64,000 nucleotides of DNA from Dyadobacter sp. (lineage in GTDB: Bacteria; Bacteroidota; Bacteroidia; Cytophagales; Spirosomataceae). Shown here piece by piece: positions 8,403-17,614 of this stretch. A program made the position numbers and the translations under genes. The notes under the pieces were generated by a model. The model had not been told where the DNA came from. It ran no database searches and was given only the letters and a program-made list of their open reading frames with translations. The DNA is taken from NCBI RefSeq assembly GCF_017744695.1, contig NZ_JAGIAS010000003.1, forward strand, positions 248,001-312,000. Reading direction: 5' to 3'. Every line of letters begins with the position of its first letter. Within the stretch, counting starts at the first letter, position 1.

Positions 8403-10208
8403 ATGCCTACAATTGATGATTTAAACATTAAGCTTTTATCAGAGCTACGAGAAATAGCGGGTGCTCTGGGAATACCCGATCATGCCAAACTCCCTAAAAA
8501 AGAACTGATTAACCGGATTATGTCGCAACAGGAAGCGCCTGCCCCTATTGCCGCGCCAGTTGCGGTGGAAATCCCTGAACTCGAAGCCGCCCCGGCCGAA
8601 TCCGGTGAACCCAAGAAAAAACGTACGAGGAGGCCTATCGAGCCAACCCCTGTGCCCGTTCCCGTAAAAGGCGGAGGCAACCGTCCTGTGCGGAATAAAA
8701 AAGATAACGTTCCCAGCGGCCTTTCTGCTGCGCCATTGTTCGACACTCCTCGTCAGGAGTTCCCGAAACGCCAGGAAGAACGTCCGAAAAATATAGATAC
8801 ATCGCTCGAAATCGACGAGGATAATGATACCCTCAACGACCTTGGCAGAGAAGAAATCCCCGCGGAAATAGAGACAGCGACTGAACCCGAAGTGGCAGTT
8901 GCTGAAATTCAGGCTGATATTCAGGAAGAAAAACCCGCTGTAACTGCACAGGAGCCTGCGGCCCAACCACGTGAAGATCGCCAGCAACGCCCTCATCACG
9001 AAGGCCAGGAAAGGCATCAGCAACCACAGGCACAACGTGAAGACCCTTCTTCGAAAATCAAGCGCAATTACAATAACTATGTAAGAGAGTTTGATGGCCT
9101 GATCGTCAACGAAGGTGTGTTGGAAATCATGCAGGATGGCGGTTACGGCTTCCTTCGCTCTGCGGATTACAACTACCTGGCAAGCCCCGATGATATTTAC
9201 GTATCGCCTTCGCAAATCAAATTGTTCGGTCTGAAAACCGGTGATACCGTGAAAGGTCAGATCCGTCCGCCGAAAGAAGGAGAAAAATACTTCGCGCTGC
9301 TGCGCGTGGAGACGGTTAACGGTAAAACCACCGAGGAAATCCGCGACCGTATACCATTTGAATACCTTACCCCATTGTTCCCGGATGAATGCCTGCGCCT
9401 GAGCTCGCGCCCGGAACAATACTCCACCCGTATTCTCGATCTTTTTGCACCGATCGGAAAAGGCCAGCGCGGTATGATCGTGGCGCAGCCGAAAACCGGT
9501 AAAACCGTGCTTTTGAAAGAAATCGCGAACGCTATCACCCGCAACCACCCTGAAGTGTTCCTGCTGATCCTCCTTATCGACGAGCGCCCGGAAGAGGTTA
9601 CCGACATGCAGCGCAGCGTACGTGCGGAGGTAATTGCATCGACATTTGACGAGCAGGCCGACCGCCACGTGAAAGTAGCAAGCATTGTTTTGGAAAAAGC
9701 CAAAAGAATGGTGGAATGCGGTCACGACGTAGTGATCCTGCTTGATTCCATCACGCGTCTGGCGCGTGCGTACAACACGGTGGTACCATCGTCCGGTAAA
9801 ATCCTTTCCGGTGGTGTGGACGCCAATGCATTGCACAAACCGAAACGTTTCTTCGGTGCGGCACGTAATGTTGAAAACGGTGGGTCACTGACCATCATCG
9901 CAACCGCCTTGATCGACACCGGTTCCAAAATGGACGAAGTTATCTTCGAGGAATTTAAAGGTACCGGTAACATGGAATTGCAACTCGACCGCAAGCTTTC
10001 CAACAAGCGCGTTTTCCCGGCTATCGACGTAATGGCATCCGGCACACGCCGCGAGGACCTGTTGCTCGACAAGGAAACCCTCAAGAAAGTATGGATCCTG
10101 CGCAAGCACATGGCCGATATGAATGCCATGGAATCGATGGATTTCCTTTTGGAACATATGAAAGGGACCCGGAACAACGAAGAGTTCTTAATCTCGATGA
10201 ACCGATAA
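8403..10208 (+). CDS. rho: Transcription termination factor Rho
   Basis: 601 aa; hexameric RNA-dependent ATPase that ends transcription. Residues 1-40 form the N-terminal Rho_N helical domain ([18 protein letters not shown]). About 42-215 is a low-complexity Pro/Glu/Gln-rich insertion absent from E. coli Rho. The cold-shock-like RNA-binding domain spans about 220-300 ([14 protein letters not shown]). The P-loop [12 protein letters not shown] lies near 360, Walker [17 protein letters not shown] near 445, and the Q/R-loop region [20 protein letters not shown] follows. Insertions of this sort are common in Bacteroidota Rho. A strong terminator hairpin follows at once. Confidence 0.98.
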   Translation: MPTIDDLNIKLLSELREIAGALGIPDHAKLPKKELINRIMSQQEAPAPIAAPVAVEIPELEAAPAESGEPKKKRTRRPIEPTPVPVPVKGGGNRPVRNKKDNVPSGLSAAPLFDTPRQEFPKRQEERPKNIDTSLEIDEDNDTLNDLGREEIPAEIETATEPEVAVAEIQADIQEEKPAVTAQEPAAQPREDRQQRPHHEGQERHQQPQAQREDPSSKIKRNYNNYVREFDGLIVNEGVLEIMQDGGYGFLRSADYNYLASPDDIYVSPSQIKLFGLKTGDTVKGQIRPPKEGEKYFALLRVETVNGKTTEEIRDRIPFEYLTPLFPDECLRLSSRPEQYSTRILDLFAPIGKGQRGMIVAQPKTGKTVLLKEIANAITRNHPEVFLLILLIDERPEEVTDMQRSVRAEVIASTFDEQADRHVKVASIVLEKAKRMVECGHDVVILLDSITRLARAYNTVVPSSGKILSGGVDANALHKPKRFFGAARNVENGGSLTIIATALIDTGSKMDEVIFEEFKGTGNMELQLDRKLSNKRVFPAIDVMASGTRREDLLLDKETLKKVWILRKHMADMNAMESMDFLLEHMKGTRNNEEFLISMNR

Positions 10209-10213
10209 ATAAC

Positions 10214-10239
10214 AAAGCCCGGGCCAACGTCCGGGCTTT
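10214..10239 (+). terminator. Rho-independent terminator after rho
   Basis: Stem AAAGCCCGG (10214-10222) pairs perfectly with CCGGGCTTT (10231-10239) around an 8-nt loop, 6 nt after the rho stop codon. Confidence 0.85.
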
Positions 10240-10326
10240 ATTGTGTTATAGCGCCTCCTGTTGCATATTATTTGACGAAGCCCTATTTTTAGGTAAAACC
10301 ATACATCCGTCAAACTTCCGTTCCTC

Positions 10327-10680
10327 ATGTTCAATAGCAAGGCGCTCTGGTGGACGTTCCTGGGATTCTGGATAGCAGGTTCTATTTATTGGCATGTTTG
10401 CAGAATCAGGCAGTTTTGCGACATGATATTCGGTTCGCAGTCCCTTTTGCCGGAAATGTCCGCGCAGCGAGGGCAGCTCTATTTTTCTCTCCGCTCCCTA
10501 GGATTCCCTGCTTATCATGTAGAACTCACGCAGTTCTGGCAACATACCATTATGATCGGGGGCACATTCATTATCGGCTTTATATTGGGCAGGGCTTATG
10601 AAACGAAGAAAACAAGGGATTTGCGGTATAAACTGAACCGTATCCATCGCGAGTTGGCCTATTATCAATCGAAACAATGA
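10327..10680 (+). CDS. Small two-TM membrane protein
   Basis: 117 aa. Two predicted membrane segments (about 8-25 and 73-92) flank a Trp/His/Cys-containing loop; the C-terminus is basic and cytosolic. No family recognised. It ends in ATGA, overlapping the next gene by 4 nt, so the two are coupled. It may assemble with the helix-hairpin-helix membrane protein, but this is an inference from gene order only. Confidence 0.75.
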   Translation: MFNSKALWWTFLGFWIAGSIYWHVCRIRQFCDMIFGSQSLLPEMSAQRGQLYFSLRSLGFPAYHVELTQFWQHTIMIGGTFIIGFILGRAYETKKTRDLRYKLNRIHRELAYYQSKQ

Positions 10681-11195
10681 ACGTCCCCGCTATTTCTCTC
10701 GACCTGGACAGTCTTCCCGTAGCGGTTGCAGAAATCACCGTGCTGCTGATCGCTGCCACTCTCGCCGGTTGGTTTCTGGCAAAAGTGATTATCAGAAAGA
10801 GAATTGATAACTTGCAGCAATTAATAGAGGAAAAGAAATACGAACTTGCTCAATACCGGACTTTAACGAACACCACAGTGGATTACCCTATTGCAACCAA
10901 CGCTCACAAGACCGTCTATCCCCCCATTAGTCCCGACCACGCGCCCGACGACCTCAAAGTCATTGAAGGAATAGGACCGAAAATCGAGGAGATCTTAAAC
11001 AAAGAGGGCATTCATACCTATGAGCAACTCATGGAAACATCTCTGCTCCGCATTGCGAGTTTCCTCAAAAAAGCCGGCCCGCGTTACCAGCTCCACGACC
11101 CCTCGACCTGGCCGCAACAAGCCGGACTCGCAAAACAACAGAAATGGGAAGAATTGGAAAGATTGAAACTCAAACTGATTTCAGGAAGATCATAA
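10677..11195 (+). CDS. Membrane-anchored helix-hairpin-helix protein
   Basis: 172 aa. One N-terminal membrane segment (about 17-38) is followed by a short coiled coil. The C-terminal domain has DDLKVIEGIGPKIEEILN (HhH), YEQLMETSLLRI, and the AGPRYQLHDPSTWPQQA tail, a module also found fused to ribosomal protein L21 in some Bacteroidota. The fold suggests DNA or RNA binding at the membrane, but no function is known to me. Coupled to the upstream gene by a 4-nt overlap. Confidence 0.8.
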   Translation: MNVPAISLDLDSLPVAVAEITVLLIAATLAGWFLAKVIIRKRIDNLQQLIEEKKYELAQYRTLTNTTVDYPIATNAHKTVYPPISPDHAPDDLKVIEGIGPKIEEILNKEGIHTYEQLMETSLLRIASFLKKAGPRYQLHDPSTWPQQAGLAKQQKWEELERLKLKLISGRS

Positions 11196-11199
11196 AAAC

Positions 11200-11227
11200 G
11201 AAAAGCCGCTTCTTACAGCGGCTTTTC
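11200..11227. terminator. Bidirectional terminator
   Basis: GAAAAGCCGCT (11200-11210) pairs perfectly with AGCGGCTTTTC (11217-11227) around a 6-nt loop. It lies between the convergent HhH gene (+) and htpG (-) and has A/T tracts on both sides. Confidence 0.85.
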
Positions 11228-11247
11228 TATTAACTATCGGCTCTCAA

Positions 11248-13077
11248 CTACAAAGTACTGACAGTTCTTTGGATAAACTGGGTCAGATCATTGCCTGAAA
11301 GCATTCCTTGCGATAGCAATGCGAGGTCATAAACCTGCTTAGCCAACGATTTTTGCTCGTCTTCATTCTCCGAACCTGCAATTTTACCGATCAGCGGGTG
11401 ATTAGAATTCAGTGAAACCGTATACATCAAAGGCATGTCACCAAACATTGAGCGCTGGCCCGACGAGGCTTGCATGTCGGTCATACGGCGCATAAATTCA
11501 GGGAATGTGATTACCACCGGCAGTTCGTCGACTGGCATCGCCTCTACCTGGATATGTGCCGTTTTGCTTTCCGAAACGCCTTCGAAAACTTTCTTCACTT
11601 TCTCCTGGTCGTCGGAAGAAAGAATGCTTTCCAGCTTCACTTCCTTCTCCACCAATTTATCCAATGTATCGGCATCCACACGTTTAATGCTGATCTTTTC
11701 CAGCTTCTGCTCCAACGCATTGATGAAATGTGAATCGATCATGCTGTTCAGCACGAGCACGTCATAGCTGCGCTTTTTCGCAGATTGGATAAATGCATCC
11801 TGCTTTTTCTCGTCGGTCGTATACAACCATACCAGCGAATCGTTCTTGTCAGTCTGGTTTTCCTTGATGTGCTCGCGGTATTCTTCGAAAGTGAAGTATT
11901 TTCCGTCGGTGTTTTTCAGCAGACAGAAATCTTTCGCTTTTTCATAGAACTTATCATCGCTGATAATGCCATATTTTACAAACAAACCAATATCATCGAA
12001 TTTCTTCTCGAAGCCTTCGCGGTCGTTTTTAAAGATTTCGAGCAATTTATCGGCCACTTTACGGGTAATGTATCCGTTGATTTTCTTCACATTACCATCT
12101 GCTTGCAGGTAGCTGCGCGATACGTTCAAAGGAATATCCGGAGAGTCGATCACCCCGTGCAGCAATTGCAGGAAGTCCGGAACGATGTCCTTCACTTCGT
12201 CGGTAATGAATACCTGGCGGCTGTAAAGCTGGATTTTTTCACGCTGACCGGAGAAGTCGTTGCGCAGTTTCGGGAAGTACAACACGCCGGTCAGGTTGAA
12301 CGGGTAATCCACATTCAAATGGATCCAGAAAAGCGGGTCTTCACCAAATGGGTAAAGTTCTTTATAAAATGCCAGGTAATCTTCGTCTTTCAGGTCCGAC
12401 GGGCTTTTAGTCCAGATCGGGTTTGGGTTATTGATTACTTTGTCCTCGAACTCGATTTCGATTGGCAGGAATTTACCATATTTTTCCAGGATACCACGCA
12501 GGCGGTGCGCATCAAGGAACTCTTCCGAATCCTCGGCAACGTGCAGGATAATGTCGGTACCGCGTTCTTCTTTTTCTACAGATGAAATTTCAAACTCTGT
12601 CGACCCGTCGCATTCCCAACGAACAGGTTCAGATCCTTCCTTATAAGATTTGGTAATGATCTCCACATTCTGCGCCACCATGTATGCCGAGTAGAAACCC
12701 AGACCGAAGTGACCGATAATGCCTTTGTCGCCCTCGCCTTTGTCCTTATATTTTTCTACAAACTCGGTAGCGCCTGAGAATGCGATCTGGTTGATGTATT
12801 TTTTGATCTCATCGGCTGTCATACCGATACCGTTGTCACTGATCGTGATCGTTTTGGCATCTTTATCGAGCTTGACAACCACTTTCAGATCGCCCAGCTC
12901 CCCATTGTACTCGCCATAGGATGCGAGCTTTTTGATCTTTTGCGATGCGTCTACCGCATTGGAAACGAGTTCTCTAAGAAAGATTTCGTGGTCCGAATAA
13001 AGGAATTTCTTGATAATCGGAAAGATATTCTCGGTGTGAATGCTCAAATTCCCTTTTTCCTGAATCACTGATTCCAT
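11248..13077 (-). CDS. htpG: Molecular chaperone HtpG (Hsp90)
   Basis: 609 aa. Start chosen at ATG 13077 (MESVIQEKGNLSIHTENIFP), the family N-terminus; an in-frame upstream ATG would add 48 residues unlike any Hsp90. GHKL ATPase domain: ELVSNAVDASQKI (catalytic Glu and Mg-binding Asn), DNGIGMT and GHFGLGFYSAYMV. Middle domain includes SRSYLQAD with the catalytic Arg region. The C-terminal dimerisation domain ends at the stop. Monocistronic; the terminator is shared with the convergent neighbour. Confidence 0.98.
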   Translation of the reverse strand: MESVIQEKGNLSIHTENIFPIIKKFLYSDHEIFLRELVSNAVDASQKIKKLASYGEYNGELGDLKVVVKLDKDAKTITISDNGIGMTADEIKKYINQIAFSGATEFVEKYKDKGEGDKGIIGHFGLGFYSAYMVAQNVEIITKSYKEGSEPVRWECDGSTEFEISSVEKEERGTDIILHVAEDSEEFLDAHRLRGILEKYGKFLPIEIEFEDKVINNPNPIWTKSPSDLKDEDYLAFYKELYPFGEDPLFWIHLNVDYPFNLTGVLYFPKLRNDFSGQREKIQLYSRQVFITDEVKDIVPDFLQLLHGVIDSPDIPLNVSRSYLQADGNVKKINGYITRKVADKLLEIFKNDREGFEKKFDDIGLFVKYGIISDDKFYEKAKDFCLLKNTDGKYFTFEEYREHIKENQTDKNDSLVWLYTTDEKKQDAFIQSAKKRSYDVLVLNSMIDSHFINALEQKLEKISIKRVDADTLDKLVEKEVKLESILSSDDQEKVKKVFEGVSESKTAHIQVEAMPVDELPVVITFPEFMRRMTDMQASSGQRSMFGDMPLMYTVSLNSNHPLIGKIAGSENEDEQKSLAKQVYDLALLSQGMLSGNDLTQFIQRTVSTL

Positions 13078-13318
13078 AGTTATGCTATCGTTTGTTTTAT
13101 ATTTTAAGAATGTAATTTCCCTTTGCAATACGCGCCAGAAATATGCGTTCCAATAACAATCAAAACCCATACCGGCTGACACATTGTCAGTACTCTCCCA
13201 TCGAGTGGTACGAAAGCGCAATCGGCTGGTATGTGAAAGGCTTTTTTACTAATATTGCGAACGGTAAACAACTCAACTAAAATCACCAAACCAGTTCCGC
13301 CGAACACCAATTTCTGAC

Positions 13319-13870
13319 ATGAATCTGATTAAAAAACTTTTTGTAGGAGTATTCTTTATCAGCGGGTTCACTGCCTGCACCACAATGAACTCCGTTCCTC
13401 TTTCGAATTACACTGTTTTTACCGAAGACCTTCGTCGCGACCTGGAAGCTGCCAATATTTCCCTCACGAAAGTCCAGTTTTTCAATGACAAATCGATCAA
13501 CATCCGTCGTGAAGTGACAGACCCGAACGATATCAAGGTAAATCCGGAAGGACAGATCACGATGAGCAACGGAAAAAGCATTCAGACGATCAACGTCCTG
13601 CCATTTACTCCGGGTGTAGCTTTGAGCACCGGCAATGGTACGATCAACGTTTCGTGGGATGATACCCAGCAGGATACCAAAGGGATGAAGTTCAACCTGA
13701 GCGGCCAGAATTACTTCCTCGACGTTCTTCCCAACAACAAATTTGATTACAAAGAGCGCACATTCGATCTGCAGAGCGGCAATGGTGCCCGTCTTTTTGT
13801 GAAGAAGGATTTGTTGAAACAGGTTAAAAACCAGAGAGAAACATTGAAAGGACGTAAGGTGAACCAGTAA
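13319..13870 (+). CDS. Lipoprotein of unknown function
   Basis: 183 aa. The signal peptide ends FTACTT (lipobox), so it is lipid-anchored. The body is beta-rich with VPLSNYTVFTEDLRRDLE, then PNDIKVNPEGQITMSNGKSI and a basic C-terminus. No family recognised. It stands alone between divergent htpG and a strong terminator, so it has its own promoter within 13078-13318. Confidence 0.8.
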   Translation: MNLIKKLFVGVFFISGFTACTTMNSVPLSNYTVFTEDLRRDLEAANISLTKVQFFNDKSINIRREVTDPNDIKVNPEGQITMSNGKSIQTINVLPFTPGVALSTGNGTINVSWDDTQQDTKGMKFNLSGQNYFLDVLPNNKFDYKERTFDLQSGNGARLFVKKDLLKQVKNQRETLKGRKVNQ

Positions 13871-13885
13871 TGTACTGCCATCCAT

Positions 13886-13925
13886 AAAAAATAAAAGGTC
13901 GGGAAGCCCCGACCTTTTATTTTTT
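13886..13925. terminator. Strong bidirectional terminator
   Basis: A perfect 18-bp stem (13886-13903 with 13908-13925) around loop AAGC. It carries A6 and T6 ends, so it works for the lipoprotein gene on + and the sensor gene on -. Confidence 0.9.
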
Positions 13926-13938
13926 GAGCGTTCCTTTA

Positions 13939-14640
13939 TCAGTTTAGGTTAAAATATTGGCTTTTATTGCTATTCGTCCGGGGCTTCTGAATGATCTGCG
14001 AGTTACGGATCAATACAATGACCACCAGGCCGGTAATAATCGCAAGAGAAATTTGTAGAAAGGAGATAATCCCGAAACTAGCCACATTCACTTTCGAAGC
14101 TTTCACCAGATCCTTTCCAATCGTCGATTGAATGCCGGCCAGCTCATTCAGGTTCAAAATGGTACTTTCGAAAGTAGTGCTGCCGGGCGCTGAAAACAAT
14201 TGCTTCGCCTCGGCAAACGATCCGGCCGCGCATAATGCGAGCACCTGGCTTTCCAATCCGGTGTATTGTACAATTTGATTTTTAAAGCCCTGCAGACTTT
14301 TTGCCTCTTCGTCTACCAGGTAGGTTTTTTCAAACAACCGGATCAGCGAATCGATGCTGCGATCGTGCGCGCGTAGCAGCGCCTTCACATGCGCGGGCGA
14401 TTGCTGCGCTTCCGAGTATAGATAATTTTCAAGTGATAACCGCTTACGGTACAGATTTTCTGTGAGATACAAAATAGTAGTCGCCGGCACCAGCCGATCC
14501 TTGTAAATAGATGAAAACGACTCGTCGATTCCTTCCACGTTATAGCGGGAAATTAATGTTCCGCCAACGATCAATGCCATGATCCCTCCCAACAAAATCG
14601 CAGCTTTAATCTTCTGCTGAATAACAAATGACCATTTCAT
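13939..14640 (-). CDS. Orphan four-helix-bundle (4HB_MCP-like) membrane sensor
   Basis: 233 aa. TM1 lies at about 12-30 and TM2 at about 190-212. Between them is a roughly 155-residue helical periplasmic domain with the chemoreceptor-type 4HB pattern: SFSSIYKDRLVPATTILYL near its start and LNELAGIQSTIGKDLVKAS near its end. After TM2 only about 20 residues remain: no HAMP, kinase, MCP signalling or cyclase domain. It is complete, not cut: stop and terminator follow. It may sense a ligand and signal through a partner. Confidence 0.75.
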   Translation of the reverse strand: MKWSFVIQQKIKAAILLGGIMALIVGGTLISRYNVEGIDESFSSIYKDRLVPATTILYLTENLYRKRLSLENYLYSEAQQSPAHVKALLRAHDRSIDSLIRLFEKTYLVDEEAKSLQGFKNQIVQYTGLESQVLALCAAGSFAEAKQLFSAPGSTTFESTILNLNELAGIQSTIGKDLVKASKVNVASFGIISFLQISLAIITGLVVIVLIRNSQIIQKPRTNSNKSQYFNLN

Positions 14641-14757
14641 GAATTGAAGATTAACTTTCCCAAGGTATCGACGTATTTAGAAAATACAAAAATATCTTTC
14701 TATATTAACGAAAAAGTGCGCTGTGTAATATCTGTTTCGCAATGTACACACAAAAAA

Positions 14758-14783
14758 AGCGCAGAGGCAAAAGCCCCTGCGCT
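14758..14783 (-). terminator. Terminator of the TonB-type receptor gene
   Basis: Stem 14758-14768 with 14773-14783 (11 bp, one mismatch), loop AAAA; reading on the minus strand it is followed by seven T. Confidence 0.85.
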
Positions 14784-14803
14784 ATGGCGACAGCATCGCA
14801 AAC

Positions 14804-17284
14804 CTAGTTTTGCTGGCCACCGCCTCCTACAACATCCGTATTGTTAACCGACTTGGTCTTCTTCTTCGGTGCATTAAAGCTCATTTTTCCGATAGAATAG
14901 CTGAATGTCACCTTGAAGTTGCGGTTGTAAAGCTGTGTGGCTCCCGTCTGCACAAACTGCGGCGAAGTCAGGTCGGAAGTGAACCTTACGCCCTTGGTCA
15001 GGAAATTTTCCGCTCCGAAACCAATGCTGCCTTTCTTGTTGGCAAAATCCTTTTTGAACCCTAACGAATACATGTAGAAGCCGGTACGCGTTCCCTGCAA
15101 CTGGATCTCTTTGCCCCGGTAAAAACCGAATGCCTGCAATCCCCAGCCATTTTGCAGAGAAATCTGAGACATCAGCCGTCCGCCGTAGTTGAAACCGGAA
15201 TTACTGATTCCTACTGAAGTACCGTCCAGACCGGTCGTTTGGCCTTCGAGGTAAGAATGTAAAATATCGATGCTTCCGTTCAAAGTCCATTTTGGCGTGA
15301 GGTACACATTCGCGAAGATATTCGCGCCATAGGCTCTCTGCTTGCCGATGTTTTCATAAGTGGTAACGATTGCGCCTTGCAGGGTATCCACGGCCATACG
15401 CACCTGCGTGATCGAATTATTGGTTTGGCGCGCGAAAACCGATGCATTAATGTAAGTTTTCTTAATGTTGGTGCTTAATCCAAGCTCAAAGTTGTCTGTC
15501 AGTTCAGGACTCAATGCCGGATTACCGGTGCTGATGCTCTGCGGGTTCGACAGGTTCACGTTCGGGTTCAGCTGCTGGATACCCGGACGTTGAATGCGTC
15601 GGTTATAAGCCGCTTTCAAAGTTGTGCTGCCCGAAAGCGCCTTCGACACGTTGATGCTTGGCACAAGGTTGCCGTAAGCCGGAATGTCGATGGGCTTATT
15701 ATCCCCCATGTCGGCAGTAATGCCGGTGTATTCGTAACGCGTGCCAAGTTTGAACGTGTATTTGTTTTTGGTTGAAAGCGTGTAGGAAAAGTACCCGGCT
15801 GCCACATTCTGTTTGTAGTTCAAAACACCTGACGGATTGGTTGTACTCAACACAAAATCACCCGACTCACCTGCCGTAAGGTATTTAAAATCGCTGTCCA
15901 CAGTTCTGAAAATACCCTTTGCCCCGAATTCCAGCAACTGGTTTTTACCCAGCGGCGTCTGGTAATCGGTTTGGAGCGTCAGTTCCGAGTTCTGGTTTTT
16001 GTTTTCGTTTTTCAGTTTGCTGTCTACCGCACCGGACTCGTTCAGAATATCGGTATTGAAATTGTTGGTCAGGCCAGTGTGGCTGTACAATGTGGAAATG
16101 CTCCACTCCTGCTGCGGCTTGAAAGTCCGGATATAGTCAATATTGAAATCGACGGTTCCTGAAAGATCCTTGCGGTCGACCTTACGCAGCGAGCTGTTAT
16201 TGAGAATGCTGTTTTCGTATTGATTGATGGTCAAATCCTGCTTCTGGATAAAATTCCGCGTTCCATAGCGCAAACCAGCCGATAATGCCTGATTTTTCCC
16301 CAAATCATAATCCCAGCCCAGTGAATACTGCCCGAACAAGCCGCGGTCTTTCGCGGTCGAGCTTTGGTTGGTCAGGAATGAATTGCTTCCTGAATACGTC
16401 GTCTGGTCGAGCACCGAAGTAGCCTTGTTATAGAATGCACGGCCGAAACCACCCAGCGTGAAACCCATTTTGCCTTTGCGGTAGCTACCGTTCAGGCCCA
16501 GGTTCGAACCGCGGTTACCCACACCCGAATCGATGTTCAGCGTCAGGCCTTGCAAGTTATTCTTCTTGGTAATGATGTTAATGATCCCGCCTGAACCTTC
16601 GGCGTCGTATTTGGCAGACGGGGAGGTAATCACTTCCACCGATTTGATCATGTCCGCCGGAATCTGCTTCAAGGCATCCGCCACGTTAGCCGCGATGATC
16701 GTCGAAGGCTTATTGTTGATCAAAACTTTAATACTCGTGCTGCCACGCAACGACACATTACCATCCAGATCCACCGAAAGCATCGGCACCTTCCGCAGCA
16801 GGTCCGAGGCATCGCCCCCTTTGGAGGTAATATCCTTCTCCGCATTGAAAACCATCCTGTCCACCTTCTCTTCTATCAGCGATTTTTCACCGGTAATGGT
16901 CACTTCCTGTAAATTCTGCACGCTCGAAGCAAGCTGGATCGACCCCAGCTCCACGTCCTTGCCTTTTTCTACTTTCACGTTCACAGCCTTGTCTTTATAG
17001 CCGATGAAGGAGATCATCAGCTTGTACGAACCCGGCGCCACTTTGGAAATGGAGAACTTGCCGCTTTCGTCGGCGGTCGTACCATCAATCGCCTTGTTAT
17101 CAGCGACACTGAATAATGCAATACTGGCAAACTCCACGCCTTTTGCGGCAGCTGAATCGAGTACAATTCCAGAAATTTTAGAGTTACCCTGTGCAGGCGC
17201 CTGCGCGAAGGTCTGGTTGGCCGCAATGGCCAGGAACAAAGTCAAAACGACAAATCTGACGGCTGATAGTAAGGGATTCTTCAT
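14804..17284 (-). CDS. TonB-dependent receptor-like outer membrane beta-barrel protein
   Basis: 826 aa from ATG 17284; an ATG three codons upstream is also possible. Signal peptide ends TFAQ. Carboxypeptidase-regulatory-like domain at about 35-125 (ISGIVLDSAAAKGVEFASI), plug domain about 125-235 (VDRMVFNAEKD, GSTSIKVLINNKPS, YDAEGSGGIINIIT), then a long C-terminal barrel of the OMP_b-brl_3 type (PELTDNFELGLS). It ends in a short Lys-rich/Gly-rich tail rather than a terminal Phe. No SusD partner is adjacent, so the substrate cannot be inferred. Confidence 0.92.
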   Translation of the reverse strand: MKNPLLSAVRFVVLTLFLAIAANQTFAQAPAQGNSKISGIVLDSAAAKGVEFASIALFSVADNKAIDGTTADESGKFSISKVAPGSYKLMISFIGYKDKAVNVKVEKGKDVELGSIQLASSVQNLQEVTITGEKSLIEEKVDRMVFNAEKDITSKGGDASDLLRKVPMLSVDLDGNVSLRGSTSIKVLINNKPSTIIAANVADALKQIPADMIKSVEVITSPSAKYDAEGSGGIINIITKKNNLQGLTLNIDSGVGNRGSNLGLNGSYRKGKMGFTLGGFGRAFYNKATSVLDQTTYSGSNSFLTNQSSTAKDRGLFGQYSLGWDYDLGKNQALSAGLRYGTRNFIQKQDLTINQYENSILNNSSLRKVDRKDLSGTVDFNIDYIRTFKPQQEWSISTLYSHTGLTNNFNTDILNESGAVDSKLKNENKNQNSELTLQTDYQTPLGKNQLLEFGAKGIFRTVDSDFKYLTAGESGDFVLSTTNPSGVLNYKQNVAAGYFSYTLSTKNKYTFKLGTRYEYTGITADMGDNKPIDIPAYGNLVPSINVSKALSGSTTLKAAYNRRIQRPGIQQLNPNVNLSNPQSISTGNPALSPELTDNFELGLSTNIKKTYINASVFARQTNNSITQVRMAVDTLQGAIVTTYENIGKQRAYGANIFANVYLTPKWTLNGSIDILHSYLEGQTTGLDGTSVGISNSGFNYGGRLMSQISLQNGWGLQAFGFYRGKEIQLQGTRTGFYMYSLGFKKDFANKKGSIGFGAENFLTKGVRFTSDLTSPQFVQTGATQLYNRNFKVTFSYSIGKMSFNAPKKKTKSVNNTDVVGGGGQQN

Positions 17285-17614
17285 GGTTTCCATAAGTAAA
17301 TCAATGAGGGTGCTTTCGCTGCTGTCCTACTTAAATACAATTCTCAATACAAAGGAAAAACATACTTCATATTTATTATTTGATAATAGATAGCCACCCC
17401 AATTTCATCTGCGAATCGGCACTTTCGGGATACCAAACTGAAAAACGTGTATAACTCGTCAGGCCGGTGTGGAGAAAGCCGGATGGTGGTACAATTTTGG
17501 TGGAGGAGGCATTCAGTACAACGATCATGCGGATTGCTGCCCCATTTGTGCGTACTTTTGAAACTCGAATGCAAACCGGCGAGGTTCGGTAGGCGCTAAC
17601 TTACTCTTCTGTTC
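17285..17614. other. 330-bp divergent intergenic region
   Basis: No gene seen. It lies between the outer-membrane receptor (-) and the 7-TM protein (+). It holds a good plus-strand -7 element (listed separately) and, on the minus strand, a weaker TTCCTTTG at 17350-17357 that could serve the receptor. Confidence 0.5.
17553..17560 (+). promoter_or_regulatory. Bacteroidota-type promoter -7 element
   Basis: TACTTTTG matches TAnnTTTG exactly, about 55 bp upstream of the 7-TM gene; a TTG lies at 17534-17536 with a spacing (16 nt) shorter than usual. Confidence 0.5.

Noticed and set aside
8445..9836. Long open frame antisense to rho
   Set aside because: It mirrors the codon structure of rho, which is certain, and its product is compositionally odd with no domain.
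13078..13221. 48-residue N-terminal extension of HtpG
   Set aside because: No homology to Hsp90; the family N-terminus starts at the internal Met encoded at 13077.
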